Shown here one piece after another: positions 36,881 through 49,920 of a stretch of DNA of 64,000 nucleotides. The DNA is taken from NCBI GenBank assembly GCA_007844125.1, contig CM017573.1, positions 10,706,716 through 10,770,715 of the forward strand, written 5' to 3'. The translations under genes were made by a program, and so were the position numbers. This stretch comes from Sinonovacula constricta (taxonomy: Eukaryota; Mollusca; Bivalvia; Cardiida; Solecurtidae). Within the stretch, counting starts at the first letter, position 1; every line of letters starts with the position of its first letter. The notes under the pieces were generated by a model that saw nothing but the letters and a program-made list of their open reading frames with translations, was not told the origin of the DNA and ran no database searches.

Positions 36881-37110
36881 TATTGTTGATAATAATAATA
36901 ATATGATGATGATAATGCTATGATGATAATTGAATTGTTGATGGGTTTTATGAAATTGGTAGATGTAATGATGATAATCGGTTGCTACATGTTTGATCAT
37001 GGTAGTGATGATGATGGTGGTGTTAATGATGGCATTAATGAGATGAGAAGTATGATAATCGAAGGCATTATAATGTTGTTTACTATAAATAGAAGAAACA
37101 ATGTTAATTG
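36881..37110. repeat. Imperfect (GAT/AAT)n simple repeat
   Basis: Scattered runs of GATGAT, ATAATAAT and GATGGTGGTG over about 200 bases. The Met/Ile-rich frame 36920-37126 is a by-product. Confidence 0.75.
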
Positions 37111-39784
37111 TTTGTTGATGAGGTAAAAAACAAATGATGCATTGTTTTTTTACTTACAGGTAAAACTGATAAAAAACAAGTGCTGAAGAACCACAAACTA
37201 TCCAAGAATAATTAACATACTATATGGTAGGTAGAATTTTCAATAAAAACAATGTTGGTTGTTATTCTGTTGGTCAAATAGTTTCACTTTTTAATTTTTT
37301 TTTATTTAAGTTTCATATACCATTAGTACAACATATATGAACATGTCAACAGCTATACACTAGTCAAACCAATCCTCATACAGACTGTAGTGTTTATTTA
37401 ATTCTTTAAATAAAATATAATTAATAAATATAATTATAAATATAAATATAACTTTATTCTAAGTAGTTTTTAAAACAAACAATCTTTATTGGCCAGAAGG
37501 ACGTGAATATACTTCATGTAAAAAAGTACATTATGACTGGTTTTTGTAATGTTTATCTAACTGTGGCCACTTGCAATTTGTCATCATAATATTGTCATCT
37601 TGCATATGTATGTATTTCGTTTGCTTTCGGTAACAACTAATTTTAATATATATATAATTTTACCAAGACTTCCTACAAATATAAATTAATATGTTCTGGC
37701 ATAAAACCTTTATTGTTTTCAGAGGCTTGCTATCCCCAGGCTGGAGCATGATCACATCAAGGAAGCATGGATGGACATAGGGTGTTGAAACTTCTTATGA
37801 ATATAGGATCCACCTGATGAAGGAGATAGTAGCAGAAGTAGTAAGTGTGTTACAATAATAACATTAAGGTTACTCCTCACATTCCACTGGTCACTGAATC
37901 TAAGTCGGATGAATCAACTGTTTCTGGCAAGTCACGGGCATTAGAGAGAAAGTGACAACAATTCCTACACCAAATGAATCTTGGCCAAAATGGCTGGAGT
38001 GGCTGCTTGAGGTGCCAAGAATTGACAGTATAACTGATGGTCATAACACTTTTAGTAGTGCTAGTAGATAGTGGCTCATAGTCTGGATCATCATTGTTTG
38101 CTGATGTACTTGTATAATAAGTGGCCTTTGTCTGTTGATCAGATGTATACTATTTGTGTTTGCATTTATTGTATATTATGTCAGTAGAAGAGATCTTGTT
38201 GATAAACAGTTAAATTTTAATAAAAGTTTTTACATCTTCTGTTATAACTCTTCTTTCTTTTGGCATGGTAAGTTTGTTTCATGGCCAACAGTTGAGAATT
38301 TTGGCATTCTGCAAAGATTAATACATTAATTTAATCAACAAATTTGTAACATTTGAAAACTGCATTTAAACGAACACCTATATCAATATTAAATGTGCTT
38401 TAATGTTTTTGATAAACCAATTGTAAAAAATGAAAACAAAATGTCACTAAGTGTAGTAGAATACCTTACTCTGGGTTAATTGGATCTTTGCTAATGCATA
38501 CTTGGTTCCATTTAGCTAATACATATATTTATGTGATATTTTAATCTACATTACTTTGAGCCAAAAAATAAGTTGTTTCTAGACAAACTGTTTGCATACA
38601 ACTTAATAATGACAAAAACATTTATTGCCATGGTGTACTGTAATCAAAAAGTAATTTGTAACTGACTGCATTTATAATATTAGCTAAACGTCAAAACTGG
38701 TGTAAAAATGAAATTATAAAATATAATAACTAAAAATAATCTAATATTAGTAGAAATCTACAAAACATAATTAAATTGCGTTTTTTAATTGACGTTAACC
38801 TTTGAGTTGAACATTCATAATCATGAGTAAAAATCGTAATGCTGTTCTAAAACCGTACAAAAATAATAAAATAAAGAATAAATATTAATAATAAATAACA
38901 GCACAAGAAAGAGAAAAAAACAACCTTTTCCTGGAATTGAAATTGGGTCGCCCGCGTAGGAAGCAACCACGCCCCCCACATCACCAGTTTTCTTTGCGTT
39001 TAAGGACGCTTATTTTATGGACTCTTATTTGCTCTTACTACAACACTCATGACATTCAGAGCAAACTAGTTGGAACTCATTACAATTAAATTGCAAATTA
39101 ATATAAGATATTGACCTTGTTGTGGTTTACCCATAGTTTTCTTTCAGTAGATTTCATCGTATATCATTTCAACATAGCGTTCTTAGATACGGTGCGTGGG
39201 TATAAAAGTGCCTCGTCATTTTAATGCATAATAATATTTGAAACATGTCTGGATTATGAAAAATTTGGACTATCCGGCATTTAGTTTCTTATTTATTTTT
39301 GTTGTAAAATATAAAATGTTCACTTATACAACTTTTAGCGACATATGCGACGGTTTTTATGCCATATTCAGCACTCAACCGGTGTCCATCTTTTCATGTC
39401 AAATGTCCATGCAGGTTTCAGCATATGGGCTAACGTATTATTTATGTTAAAATTTAATACCGAGCACATGCGTCGACAGTTTCGAAATTTCAACTATATA
39501 TCAAAACAAGTATCTATAATATAATGTGCAAATATAAGTTGTCGAGCGCTGTGCTCATACTTTTTTCATCTCTGTAAATCACCAAAAATGCTGAAAATAC
39601 ACGATTTCAGAATTTATGTTCGACATTTGCATGCTACCGGGACCTTTATTTTAGAACAAATCGATCTTATATGTTCATAAATATTTAGTCAATTGTTTGT
39701 TCTTTGAGTACATATAACTTAATATAATACACATTTCAGACAATTTACTAGGTAAAAAGGTGGCCGATTTTAGTAGTTAGTGAA
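37111..39784. other. Unassigned AT-rich stretch
   Basis: Acceptor-like sites at about 37159 and 37721 lead to short frames that stop quickly (QVLKNHKLSKNN, RLAIPRLEHDHIKEAWMDIG) and have no donors, so they are not called. The rest is low-information AT-rich DNA. Confidence 0.35.
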
Positions 39785-39900
39785 CCTATCCCTTTCAAGG
39801 TAGAACCACCTTCCCACATTACATCCTTAATTGCTAAGGGGACTCGAACCCACGCGGTAAGAGAATAAGCAGTCAGAGGTGTTACAAATTGCGCCCACAA
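39785..39900 (-). repeat. tRNA-derived SINE relic
   Basis: On the - strand a perfect B-box-type GGTTCGAGTCC (39850-39840) is preceded 47 bases upstream by an A-box-like TGGGCGCAATTTG (39897-39885). That is the spacing of RNA polymerase III tRNA promoters. Downstream sequence (GATGTAATGTGGGAAGGTGG) is not tRNA, and no acceptor stem pairs, so this is a SINE head rather than a tRNA gene. Confidence 0.6.
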
Positions 39901-41222
39901 TACACAAACATAAAAACAACTATTCCAGCTTTATATGATGTGAAAATAGGTTTATAATTGTATTCATCTGAAATAATTTATCAACAACATAGCTGTGTTT
40001 TATGATTGTGATTGATTGTATTGAATAAATGGACAAGGACTATTCAAAATGCCATAAATTAGTCATTAAAACAAATACAAAGAAAGACAAACAGACATCA
40101 TCGTGATCAAATATCTTGGTCCAGCAAACAATATATATATATTTATCCTGCTGTTCTTTTTCAATTTCATGAACAGCGTATTAATCTGGCAATGTGCATG
40201 TAGAATATTTGTGAAATAAAACATTATAAATACATTGACCGAGATTTTTCAAAGCTGCATCATCCCATGAAAAGTGTATATACTTGAAAATTTTATCAGA
40301 TATTGGTACCTTTATCTATGTTATACATTACATATGTTAGATCGCACACAACTTTTAACAGGGAGTGTTTAAGCCGTTCTAAATGAACATATTTATGATT
40401 GCATGGGGACTTTGTTATTTCAATCAAGATTAGTTAGAATAATTGTTCAGATCGTTTAGTACAGATTTCATTCGATCCATATCTAAAGCAGATGTCTACA
40501 GGTGAGAAGTTACATCACTCATCTGACCACCAAAACGTATCATGCTGTCATGGTTTAACCTCGTTATTTGTCTGTATTTTTCTGCAAACTTTTAAAAAAA
40601 TGCAATGAGATAACACTCCCTTTCACTTAAGAACAATCCTATAAGACAGTGAACGTCATCAAAATCTCGTTGAACTTTTAACTTCATATTGATGAAACAT
40701 TTATTTAAAACGTGGGCATTTTGTAAAATCCCTTTTCCATCCAGGTACACTTACCGGTTGAACATAATATGTACAATCTGTAGCGACTTCCGCAGTCAAT
40801 GTGGTACTGACATCTACATTGAGCTTGCTTAACATCGGCCAATTACTTCTGCCAAGTTGCTTTGTTTAAGCATAAACTGTGCCCACAATAGATTGACAAT
40901 ATTTTCTTCATCCGTTTTATTCCGACGATGCGTTTACTCAACTGCGATTCTCTGCACATGTGCCATAAAACGAATCGGCGTTCAAAAGATCTCTCGCTAG
41001 AAAAGAATATTCGACCGAAGACTTGTCTGTAGCACTTTGCTCTATCAGTCATTTCTTACATCTTTATCAACAATTACGCGTGTGTTTTTACTCATTCTAT
41101 TTATTATTAGTAATAACCTGTATTATGATAGGCTTTCGAGAAAAAAAAAAGAACTGGAATTGTCATTTTAATAACTAAACTTGTTTATAACTCTACAAAA
41201 CACAATCTACCTAGCCACCAAA
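39901..41222. other. Unassigned stretch
   Basis: A minus-strand frame at 40843-41052 (MTDRAKCYRQVFGRIFFSSE at its start) is fairly even in composition, but it has no domain or splice partners. It could be a first exon or chance. Confidence 0.3.
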
Positions 41223-41245
41223 TAGATAGATAGATAGATAGATAT

Positions 41246-41282
<37 letters not shown>

Positions 41283-41283
41283 C

Positions 41284-41368
<85 letters not shown>
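41223..41368. repeat. (GATA)n microsatellite
   Basis: About 145 bases of GATA units with two interruptions (TATA at 41243, CAGA at 41281). On the - strand it reads (TATC)n and lies about 310 bases beyond the stop of the LINE ORF2, where such elements often end in a short repeat tail. Confidence 0.97.
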
Positions 41369-41369
<1 letters not shown>

Positions 41370-41682
41370 ATTCGATATAAACAATGGCGATGTGCGATTT
41401 TATTTGCGATGGTCAATACAAATCGTAAGTCATCATAATCAACAACATTATCATGATTATATTTATCATTATTGTCATCATCATTGTTGTCAACACTATC
41501 AACAGTTTTGCCATTTTGAAATTTATGTCTATAAATGTTACGAAGATCAGCACACACGCAAACACAAAAAAACACATATCGATTACGGATAGTTACACGG
41601 ACAGAAATACATGTTGCTCTACATAATATATTTTTGAGGGAGTTAATATATGTATTTGATTATATTATTAAGTATTGTTAAG

Positions 41683-44600
41683 CTATGTAGTGTTCTGCAA
41701 TCTTCTCTTCCTTAGATCAACCATTTTGAAAATGTACATTCTAGTTTTGAAATTATAATCCGTTTTTTCGGATTTTAGCAATTCTGTAAATTTGATCATA
41801 TTTGGTCTTTCCCCATAATATGGCTTGATGTACTGTTTTCTAATGGATTCATAAATGTGACATTCGAGTAAGAAATAGTATTTATCTTCTAGTACCTGGA
41901 GTGTGGGCGTCGGTTTTTGCCACCTCCAGGTTTCTATTTGTAATTTGTGAAATAACACTCTTAGTCTTGTAACTTTTCTATGACAATTGTGTCTAAGTAT
42001 AATTTGAAGCTAAAACACAGATGTGTTTATATGTTTTTGATCGTGTAGATGAGTTAATACTTTCAAATCATTCTTGCTCGTAACAATCGCTCCTTCTTTG
42101 TTGAAATAATGAGATCAAGCTATAATAGTTACCCATTTCTTGGTTATTTCATACGTGACTAAATCCCAACTTATCTAATATTTATTTAATTTCTTTTGCC
42201 TAGTTATTTTATTTGGCAAATTGTCAGTGGCATTCAATAGAATTGTTTAATATGCGTCAGTAATATACTTTGTGTCCTTGCTTTGTATTATTTTTAAACC
42301 AATATTTTACCATATACACATCCATTTGTTTTGCGATTGCCATTCGTCCAAGTTCACAGTTAATACAATTGTTCTGTGTTTGTTGTTTTAAACCTAAACT
42401 TTCTTTGCAATATTTTAAATGTATTTGCTCTATTCGGACAATATTAATGTTTCCTAGTACTTCTGCAACATAGTTGAGTAGGGGTAAGACGAGTTTATCA
42501 AACAGTTGCAAACGATGGCTTATTGTGAAATTCGTAAATTTAGCTAAGTATTTTTTTAATTTGAAACAAAGCCATCAAAGCTTGTCTTGACAATGCTTCA
42601 TATTCATTCCTCCTGACGATATTTTAACGCCTATGTAGCTAAAGAAATTCACGATTTCAATTTGATCGTTATTATATTAAATTGATTATTTGGTGCTAAA
42701 CCTCCTTTTCTAGAAATCATCACTTTACGTTTATTAACATTTAAAGTCAGTTTTTATCGATGGCAATATTCATGTAAGATATCTAGGCGGTTTTGTAGAT
42801 CGTCACTACTTTCAGAAAGGGCAACGATATCGTCTGCATAAAGTGATACATAGAGTTTTAACACATCTGGTTGAAATCCATGAGCCCCTTTTAATTCTAG
42901 CGTTTCTTCTGTCATTTATGTAGACGGAAAACAGGAATGATGATCAACACTAACCTTGACCTACCTAGGGTACATTTGTGTAACTTTCACTACGTTCGCC
43001 GTTAGTTCTTACAGTCGTTTTTAAGGAGCTGTACATAGTTTTTAAAATGTTCAGAATTAAGCTTCTTACACCATATCTTATTAGTTTATACCATAATACA
43101 TCTCGTACTACATAATCGCACGCTTTGCTTTAGAATACCATTGCTACGTAAAGTTTTTTTTTATTTTAATTTAACATGTGCTTTACGGCTGCATTTAAAA
43201 TGAATATATTATTAACAATGCCTATACCTTTGCGAAAACCAGCTTGTTCTTCCACGCATAATTATAGTTTTTTACCAATGTGGTAAATCTGTTTTTTTAG
43301 GATACGTGTAAACAGTTTTCGAAAATAACTAAGTACAGGTATGCAATGGTATGCGTCTGAAATTATCCAATATAATAACGTTTTCTTTTGTATGCATTAG
43401 TATAATTAACCTCGTGTTCCATTTTTCTGGAAAATATTCTAGACGAAACGTTTTGTTAATTAACCCATGTAAATACGGTAATAACGTTTCGGAACCATAT
43501 TTGAAGGATTCATTAATAAGATGGTCCGGTCTTCCTGACCGGTTATTACGAAGTTCTTTGCAAGCTTTGGCAATTTCAGAATATGTAATTCCTAAATTCA
43601 GTTCTGAGAATATATCTTGTAATTCTTTATTTACATATCTTTCATTAAAATATATTATGTCGTCTGCTTGAAAAAATGTTATTCCAGATTGTAAAGTGCT
43701 ATAAAATATGTGTAGAAATCATTATTTGTGATATTATTGTGTGACGGCCCAGATGATGCACTCTTTAACATTTTCCAATATTCTCTGGCATTTGTATATT
43801 TCAATTAAAAAAAATATCATGTGTTATCTTTCATATAGCTGTACTGTGGTTTCCTTATGTGTGTCTTAAATTGACTTCTCGTCTCTATCATAATGCGTCT
43901 GTTGAGATCAATTTTCTCTTTTTTGTATATTTTAAGTTTCCTACATAATATTTTTTAATTACATGTATTATCGAGCCATTTAATTTTTTCTAGTTTTTGT
44001 TCTGTACTATTTGTGTTATTTTTTTAATAATAGGTCTACAACATGCGTCATAAAATGATAGAATGCATCGATATTTTCATCAACTCCACTGGATTCTGAT
44101 ATCAATTCTATGTTTGTAGTTAGGGAGTATAATTGTTATATGTTATCAGCTTCGTAAAGGATATCTATATACAAACTTGATCTATTTGAATCCCAATTAT
44201 AGTTATATTCGTTCCTGTCTGGTCAGGAATTGGCATTTCCTGTGTTATGTATGGTATGTTAAAGTTGTCATTGTCATTAATTGAAAAGCTCATGACACAA
44301 TGATCAGATAAAATGTTCGGTTCATGAACCGCAAAGTGGGTAGGATATTGCATTAAGTCTGTTTTACATAATACATAGTCAATTACATACCCGCTGACTT
44401 GATACAAGTAAACGCCCCCACACTCTTATCCTCAAACAACTTACCATTTATAATTCTGAAACCAGTCTGTTTGCAAAAAATAACATATTAATACCGTTGT
44501 TGTTTGTTATTCTATCCTGGCTGTATTTGTATAAAGTAGTGTCTATAGTATAATCTTCTGGTAATATATCTTGATTTTCTATATATTATTTTTTCTGACC

Positions 44601-45090
44601 TACTCGTGTATTCAAATCTCCTGTTTCTCTTTTGGGTTTGACAATTCATTTTCTAATAAAATAATTTCTTCTGTTAATAAATGTAATATATCGTGATCAA
44701 GGTATTTCCCTGCTGCTACCAGTTAAAATTTTATAACATAAGAATATGTAAACATCATCTTGAAAACCTATGTCCAGTCCCTTAAACTTGATAAGTAATA
44801 TATACTCATCAATATACTTAACAAATACGTCATCATGGTATTAACTATCAGCGACATAAATATTATCAACCCACCACACCCTCGTGCGTTTTATGTTTCA
44901 CTTCTCTGTTTAATATACCGGTAACATGTATAAATCCAACCTTATCATTTTTTAATATATCGATGCCCCATGTCTCGCTGAATAATAACGTGTCATGTTT
45001 TTTTTCAAATAATGTATATATTTATTCAGAGTCTAGTTTATTGAAGGTCTTCCCTACATAGTCCTGTACATTAAGAAGACAGAGATTTGT
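41683..45090 (-). pseudogene. LINE ORF2 relic: endonuclease plus reverse transcriptase
   Basis: Endonuclease signatures appear in order: LLFSETW (44969-44990), GDLNTR (44621-44604), VIDYVLCKTDL and NILSDH (about 44314-44300). The reverse transcriptase then shows a thumb-side start near 43690 (SEIAKACKELRNNRSGRPDH), EEQAGFRKG-like text near 43255, FLFSVYIND near 42930, and the catalytic box YADDIVALSE at 42840-42811. Further down are LFDKLVLPLLNYVAEVLGN (about 42505) and a C-terminal block ending KMVDLRKRRLQNTT at 41683. Frame changes and stops occur throughout. The longest clean pieces are 43690-43350, 42511-42257 and 41958-41683. The catalytic Asp pair is still present. Confidence 0.9.
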
Positions 45091-45409
45091 GTCGGCAGTA
45101 TGCCTGGATGGATCCTAGAGATGTGCTGTATTATTCACCACAAAATTGGTCGTGTCAACTGCAGTTGCAGTCTGTGTTTATGCGGCTAATAATGTTGTTT
45201 TTCTTTAGATATAATATAGGCTCTCGGTTTCTTTACCGTCTGCCACTGGCGCATGCTATAATTTTCTTTCCTGTTCGATTTATTGCGATTTGGCTTTCCG
45301 CACTTTTCTCCGCTCCTGGTTGTCACGCCCATGTCGACTTTTTTCAAATAAGACTGACCATTACGCTGTACTTTCTTATATAGTCACGTGACTCATTTCT
45401 AGTTGCTGA

Positions 45410-46190
45410 TTACTCAAGTGATCCGATGAGTTTACCATCGCTTTCCCTGTTGCTCGTATTTCTGTCTAAATTCACGTGCAGATTGTCGCCTAATTTACCG
45501 GTAGATTCTGATTCACTGTTACTTTTTGTGTCACGTGTGTTAGCATTGTATGTTTTGTTATGAGGTATATGGTTGTTGAGTGTCTGCAATCTGTCCTCGT
45601 TCACTAACGGGAACCAATCAAAGAATTATGTCAGATACTAGTCGTTTGTCAATGAATAGGCGCGCGTGGAATTTAATTTCTACGTGTGCTCTTCTTGCAT
45701 GAGCTTCCCTTGTCTGCTGACATGTGTACAGATGCTTTCTTGTCATTGCTATTTCTTTGGAGTAAATACGATCTACATCGAATGGCGTCTCCTTCAATGT
45801 GTAGGCATTTCGTAGTACATCCTCAGTGTCAGAGTAGTCGCGAAAACGTAGACTATTAGTCGTTTTGGGTAGCTGGATTGATTTTGATGTTTAATTGGTC
45901 CTAGACGATGTACCCTATCAACAGATATATCAGAAGCCTCAAGTTTGTCCCTGATAAAGTTTACGAACAAAGATGCACATGAATGTCTGGTGTTTTCTTT
46001 GAGTCCCCAGAATATAAAATTGTTTATTCTGCTTCTTGCCTCTAAATCAGTGGCCTTATATTTAGGTGCCTTTAATTGCTTCTCTTGTTTAAACAGCACG
46101 CTTTTTATGTTACCAATACACGTTGTGTTTTCCATTACCCGACCCATCAGATTAGTGAGCTCAGTGTTTTGTGTTTTTGCTCATTCCTTA
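45410..46190 (-). pseudogene. LINE ORF1 relic (Transposase_22-like RNA-binding protein)
   Basis: Minus-strand frame 46147-45794 has LEARSRINNFIFWGLKEN, followed by a block with DRVHRLG. This is the hallmark order of L1-type ORF1 proteins (a nucleic-acid-binding RRM-like domain after a coiled coil). After a frame change the segment near 45740 resembles the C-terminal domain (HLYTCQQTREAHARRAHV). The tail 45604-45410 is Ser/Asn/Asp-rich (TRDTKSNSESESTGKLGDN). It lies directly upstream of ORF2, as expected for a bicistronic LINE. The N-terminal coiled coil is not visible, so the 5' end may be truncated near 46190. Confidence 0.78.
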
Positions 46191-48234
46191 GGTCGTGCAG
46201 GACACTATACTATAATAAACATACACGTCTTCATTGTCTTACCTTGCAAATGCTTGCTTGCATACTTGTGTATACTTTACGTTACTGTATCTGTATAGTG
46301 AGGTAAAAGGTATCTCCACTGACACATCTTCAATTGACAGTATGTAATTAACACATGTACCAGAGTAAAACAGTAATCCTTTATATTAGTATCTTACAAC
46401 TTGCATTACTTGTATGACGTGTATTATTATTATTGGGTTCATTTAAGGTTTTATCTAACTTGCATGTTTACATACATACAGAGTGATAGTTTAATTTCGA
46501 TATAACTTGTGTAACTGACAGTCCACATTTTTCATCCTTGTATTTCCCAAATGGTATTGTGCCACATTCTATTTCGCATAGGTTTCTGTTAACTAATTGT
46601 TTTTAGGGTCCATTTTTCTAAATAATGAGCCAGATACTTCTGCTTCTTGCATAAAATATGTACAGAGAAAGATTGCAAACTTGTACGACAGGTCCTGTGA
46701 CCGTGATCGCGAGTGAATAAGAAGTACAGGATTACCCGTAATACTATATAGTAAATATGTATCTACAATGTAAATAAGCGAATTCCAGTCTCAATGATAT
46801 AAACATTAAATAAGATGAATTACTTGTTTTTCGGTATCTTAATGATCATAATTTGGCAACATGACTGAGTCACAATACAGACGGATGGATGAGCTCAAAC
46901 CTTAAGTAATGTCGTTCTTGGCAAGCCAGCACGGTGTATTAACTAAACGTTATTACCTATGTGTTTTATCAACAGAAGTAGAGACCCTCCTATAGGTTCT
47001 TCGAGTTACGGTCGATGAAAATGTCATATCAGCAACGATCTTGTCGTACATTACTTGTCTTACGTTGACTTAACATTTGCGTGACAAGTTAACTTTGCTG
47101 TAGGAGCCAATATGGTGTATGACACACCAAACACATACACAATCATGATTATGATTTACCAAATGCAAACTTGCAGTCTAAAACTTACAGAACTTAGAGA
47201 ATTATGTATAAGTATGGTTTACAGCTACAGCTCAGTTGTCTATATTTTAATTTAACGTATGCAGTAATTGAAAAAGCAAGGTTTACATGAATTTATAAAT
47301 CATTTTATGTTTTATGAAACAAAATACTTAAACGATCAAACAACTTCATATTTATGTTGTTATTTCAACTTGAAATGTATCACCATGTTCAAAGATAACT
47401 TAAACATAGTTTAAAAGTGTGTGGATAAATAACAACCGTTAAAGGTTATGCCATTATTTCAGATTTTTGCGGGGCATTTTATTGTCGAGATCATCAATAT
47501 ATATAGGACTCATGTCGAATACTCGTATGTATGGCATTCACCTTTCATTGCTTAGCCTGTTTAACATAAACCAAAGTATCATGGTGGTTTGAAAAACACG
47601 CACAGTCCCTTAATGGGCGGAATCGTTCAGTATCATGAATAAAGAAGTATAAAAGTACAATTCTTTGAAATAATGTCATGTCTTGTATACCAAAGGACCT
47701 CTCTTGAATACTGGTAATTTATTATAAAGAATATATTTTAAATGGAATATTCATAGTGCTAGTATAGTTATATTTTGTTTATTTACAGATCGCCGATTTC
47801 CTGTCAACTGTACGTATTCTGGTTTTCTCGTTTCTTTAAAAAGAAATCATTTACCATTAATCAAAGTAAAACTAATTTAAAAGATGTGTTGTAAATGTTA
47901 TGTAACGTATACTTAAGCATATACGGCAAAATAGATATCATTGCTTACAATTAACTATTAATAGTTGTTACGTGGCTCACTAGCCTCGTTCGCAAACATA
48001 CTTGTCACGAGGTTTTGGACTATGCTGAAAGTTCATGCTTTCACATAAAAAAACGTGTATTCAAATGAGTAAACCCTTAAACTAAATAAAACAATATATG
48101 CTATGTTATAAATGGCCGTGCTCCCTATTTGTTTGAATGAAAAAATGCTTCAATCGAGATGCATTATATTGTCAAGCTGGATATGATAAAACATGTGAAT
48201 ATATTACAGTTTAGCAAGAAAAAAGAATCAGGTC
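46191..48234. other. Unassigned stretch
   Basis: Nothing coding or repetitive recognised. No 5' untranslated region of the LINE can be delimited. Confidence 0.4.
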
Positions 48235-48770
48235 AGATGAAACCATGACATTCACACTTAGAGTATTCGAATATCGTGCTGAATGACATGCGTGATTATG
48301 TGTGTGTCAGCACCACATGTAAAGTTAATGACATTGAATGTTGAGCTAAATATCTTGTCGATTGTTACACAAGAACGACCTTTAAAATTATTGTTGTAAA
48401 ATCGAGCAAATGTTGTCCTAGCACGACATTCGCACTTGAATGTCGAGAGCTAAATGTCATGCTGAATGTTGCACCTGTCCGACTGAATGTCATGCCTAAA
48501 CATGTGCTAGCACGACATTCAAACTTTGTATCAAGAAATCTGAATCTGATTGTTATGCCAAATGTGCCAGCTCGATACTTTCTCTAATCTTGATTTTTCG
48601 AGGTGAATATAATGTCAATTGTTTTTCAAGCACAATATTCAAACTTAGCCTTTAGGAATCATGCTGAATGGTGCGTCGAATGTAGTGTCATTACGACAAT
48701 CACACTTAGTGATTTTAAATGTCGTGCCACATGTCGTGAATTCAGGATATCGAGCTGAAACTTTAACTCT
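48235..48770. repeat. Degenerate palindromic-type repeat, ACGACATTC / GAATGTCGTGC motifs
   Basis: The motifs CACGACATTC, GAATGTCATGC, AAATGTCGTGC and TTCAAACTT recur in both orientations about every 60-130 bases. The repeat contains the reverse complement of its own core, so it can form many alternative hairpins. Units are badly eroded. Confidence 0.6.
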
Positions 48771-49362
48771 TAACTGATGTATACCAAGTAGTATTTTCCA
48801 ATCTGTAAGTTATATGGCATACACAGCATACCAGCTGGTTAGTGGAAAGGCAATTGACAGGCAAGGAAAATGTCCGTATAGATAAGTACTTTATAAACTG
48901 CAACAAAATGTTAATATAACATTCGCCACACGATACATTACTTGATATTTTATACTGTTTTTTTAATTATACTTTCGTAAACACCTTGTTTAAAATTTTG
49001 AGAAATTAAAATCGTCAATATAAACAGCATCATTAGCATGCACACGGGAATGCGTATGTCAATATTTATCCGTTTATCCATTTTTTTTTATTTTCCGGTA
49101 ATAATCACGAGATCAACTGTGCTTTTACCTCGAAGAACTTCTTACTGTGATGTATTTTTAACAAAAGCGTCGTTAACATTTTTATCGTCATAAATCGGCA
49201 TTTTTAAATGAGTGTATGAAAGTAACCTACAGCCTACCATCATAAAAGAAGTACTGAAGAATCACAATTGTAAAAAATGTCGTTTTCATAGTTATTTAAA
49301 TATCGTTAACATTTTTCTGGACGGTCTCCTGGACGTTTGCCCATATATCCCTTTATTTACAG
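48771..49362. other. Region before the exon at 49363
   Basis: AT-rich intron-like DNA ending in the good acceptor CCATATATCCCTTTATTTACAG at 49362. Confidence 0.5.
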
Positions 49363-49457
49363 ATATATATGTCCCACGAGAATTTCAAATCGAAATCGAT
49401 GAGGGCACTGTTATTGAATTCCTTACCAATGCTACACAGTCAGGAAACAGATCCTTG
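49363..49457 (+). CDS. Plus-strand gene, downstream exon set, exon a
   Basis: A 95-base exon lies between a strong acceptor (CCCTTTATTTACAG) and G|GTAAGT-type donor TTG|GTAAGT. It enters after codon position 1 and leaves after position 3. It encodes DIYVPREFQIEIDEGTVIEF, then LTNATQSGNRSL, an acidic-to-polar segment free of stops. The entry phase is the one left by the 5' exon set (exons 1-5), consistent with one long gene. More than 20 kb of intervening sequence with other possible exons makes the link unproven. Confidence 0.68.
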
Positions 49458-49920
49458 GTAAGTACGTTAGGCATACTATGAACATAAAATGTGAATGTAC
49501 CAATAATACCTATAGATATAGTTTATATCATCTGATGTGCATCTGCTTTCTACAAAACACATGATATACGACTTCACGATGACACGAAAATTCCTCCGTA
49601 CAATGAATTACTCTTTAGTGTAGCGGTTGAAGCAGAATATCGTGGGGCTGTTAAGATTATAATGCAAGGGTATTGTCCTCGTTTCTGAAAGAAATACACC
49701 GAAAACTGACATACTAAACATCTCATCAATACATTCTTCAACCGAGTAGGATATATTTACACATTTTCGGTCTATACAACAATACGGACAATGGTTACTT
49801 TCCATCCTGTTTGCATAAGTTGGTGGAGATTTCGGAAGACTTATGTTAAACTTAACAGGAGATTGCTGATAGAAAAATGCAATTAATCCTTGTTAACATA
49901 TACAGCTGTTGCGTAGACGA
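49458..49920. other. Intron start, unassigned
   Basis: No element recognised before the satellite. The frame at 49608-49805 (-) has no support. Confidence 0.5.

Larger units (their letters stand above)
41369..46190 (-). mobile_element. Near full-length, decayed APE-type LINE (non-LTR retrotransposon)
   Basis: Reading the - strand from about 46190 down, the order is ORF1 (RNA-binding type), apurinic-type endonuclease, reverse transcriptase, C-terminal region, then untranslated sequence to the GATA tract. All coding parts contain stops or frame changes, so it cannot be active. Plus-strand frames here (42270, 43351, 45087, 45945, 46076) are shadows. The clade is not resolved by eye. The ORF1 type resembles those carried by L1 and related groups. 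No target duplication was identified. Confidence 0.88.

Noticed and set aside
37721..37789. Exon-like RLAIPRLEHDHIKEAWMDIG after TTGTTTTCAG
   Set aside because: It stops after 21 codons with no donor and no matching upstream exon phase. The rest of the surrounding sequence does not support a terminal exon.
39840..39900. A functional tRNA gene on the - strand
   Set aside because: Only the B box and a loose A box are present. No acceptor stem or anticodon arm can be folded, so a SINE relic is preferred.
41207..41575. 122-codon frame with repeated YLSI units
   Set aside because: It translates the GATA microsatellite and the adjacent LINE 3' region.
45945..46306. Two plus-strand frames with hydrophobic segments
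   Set aside because: Antisense shadows of the LINE ORF1 relic.
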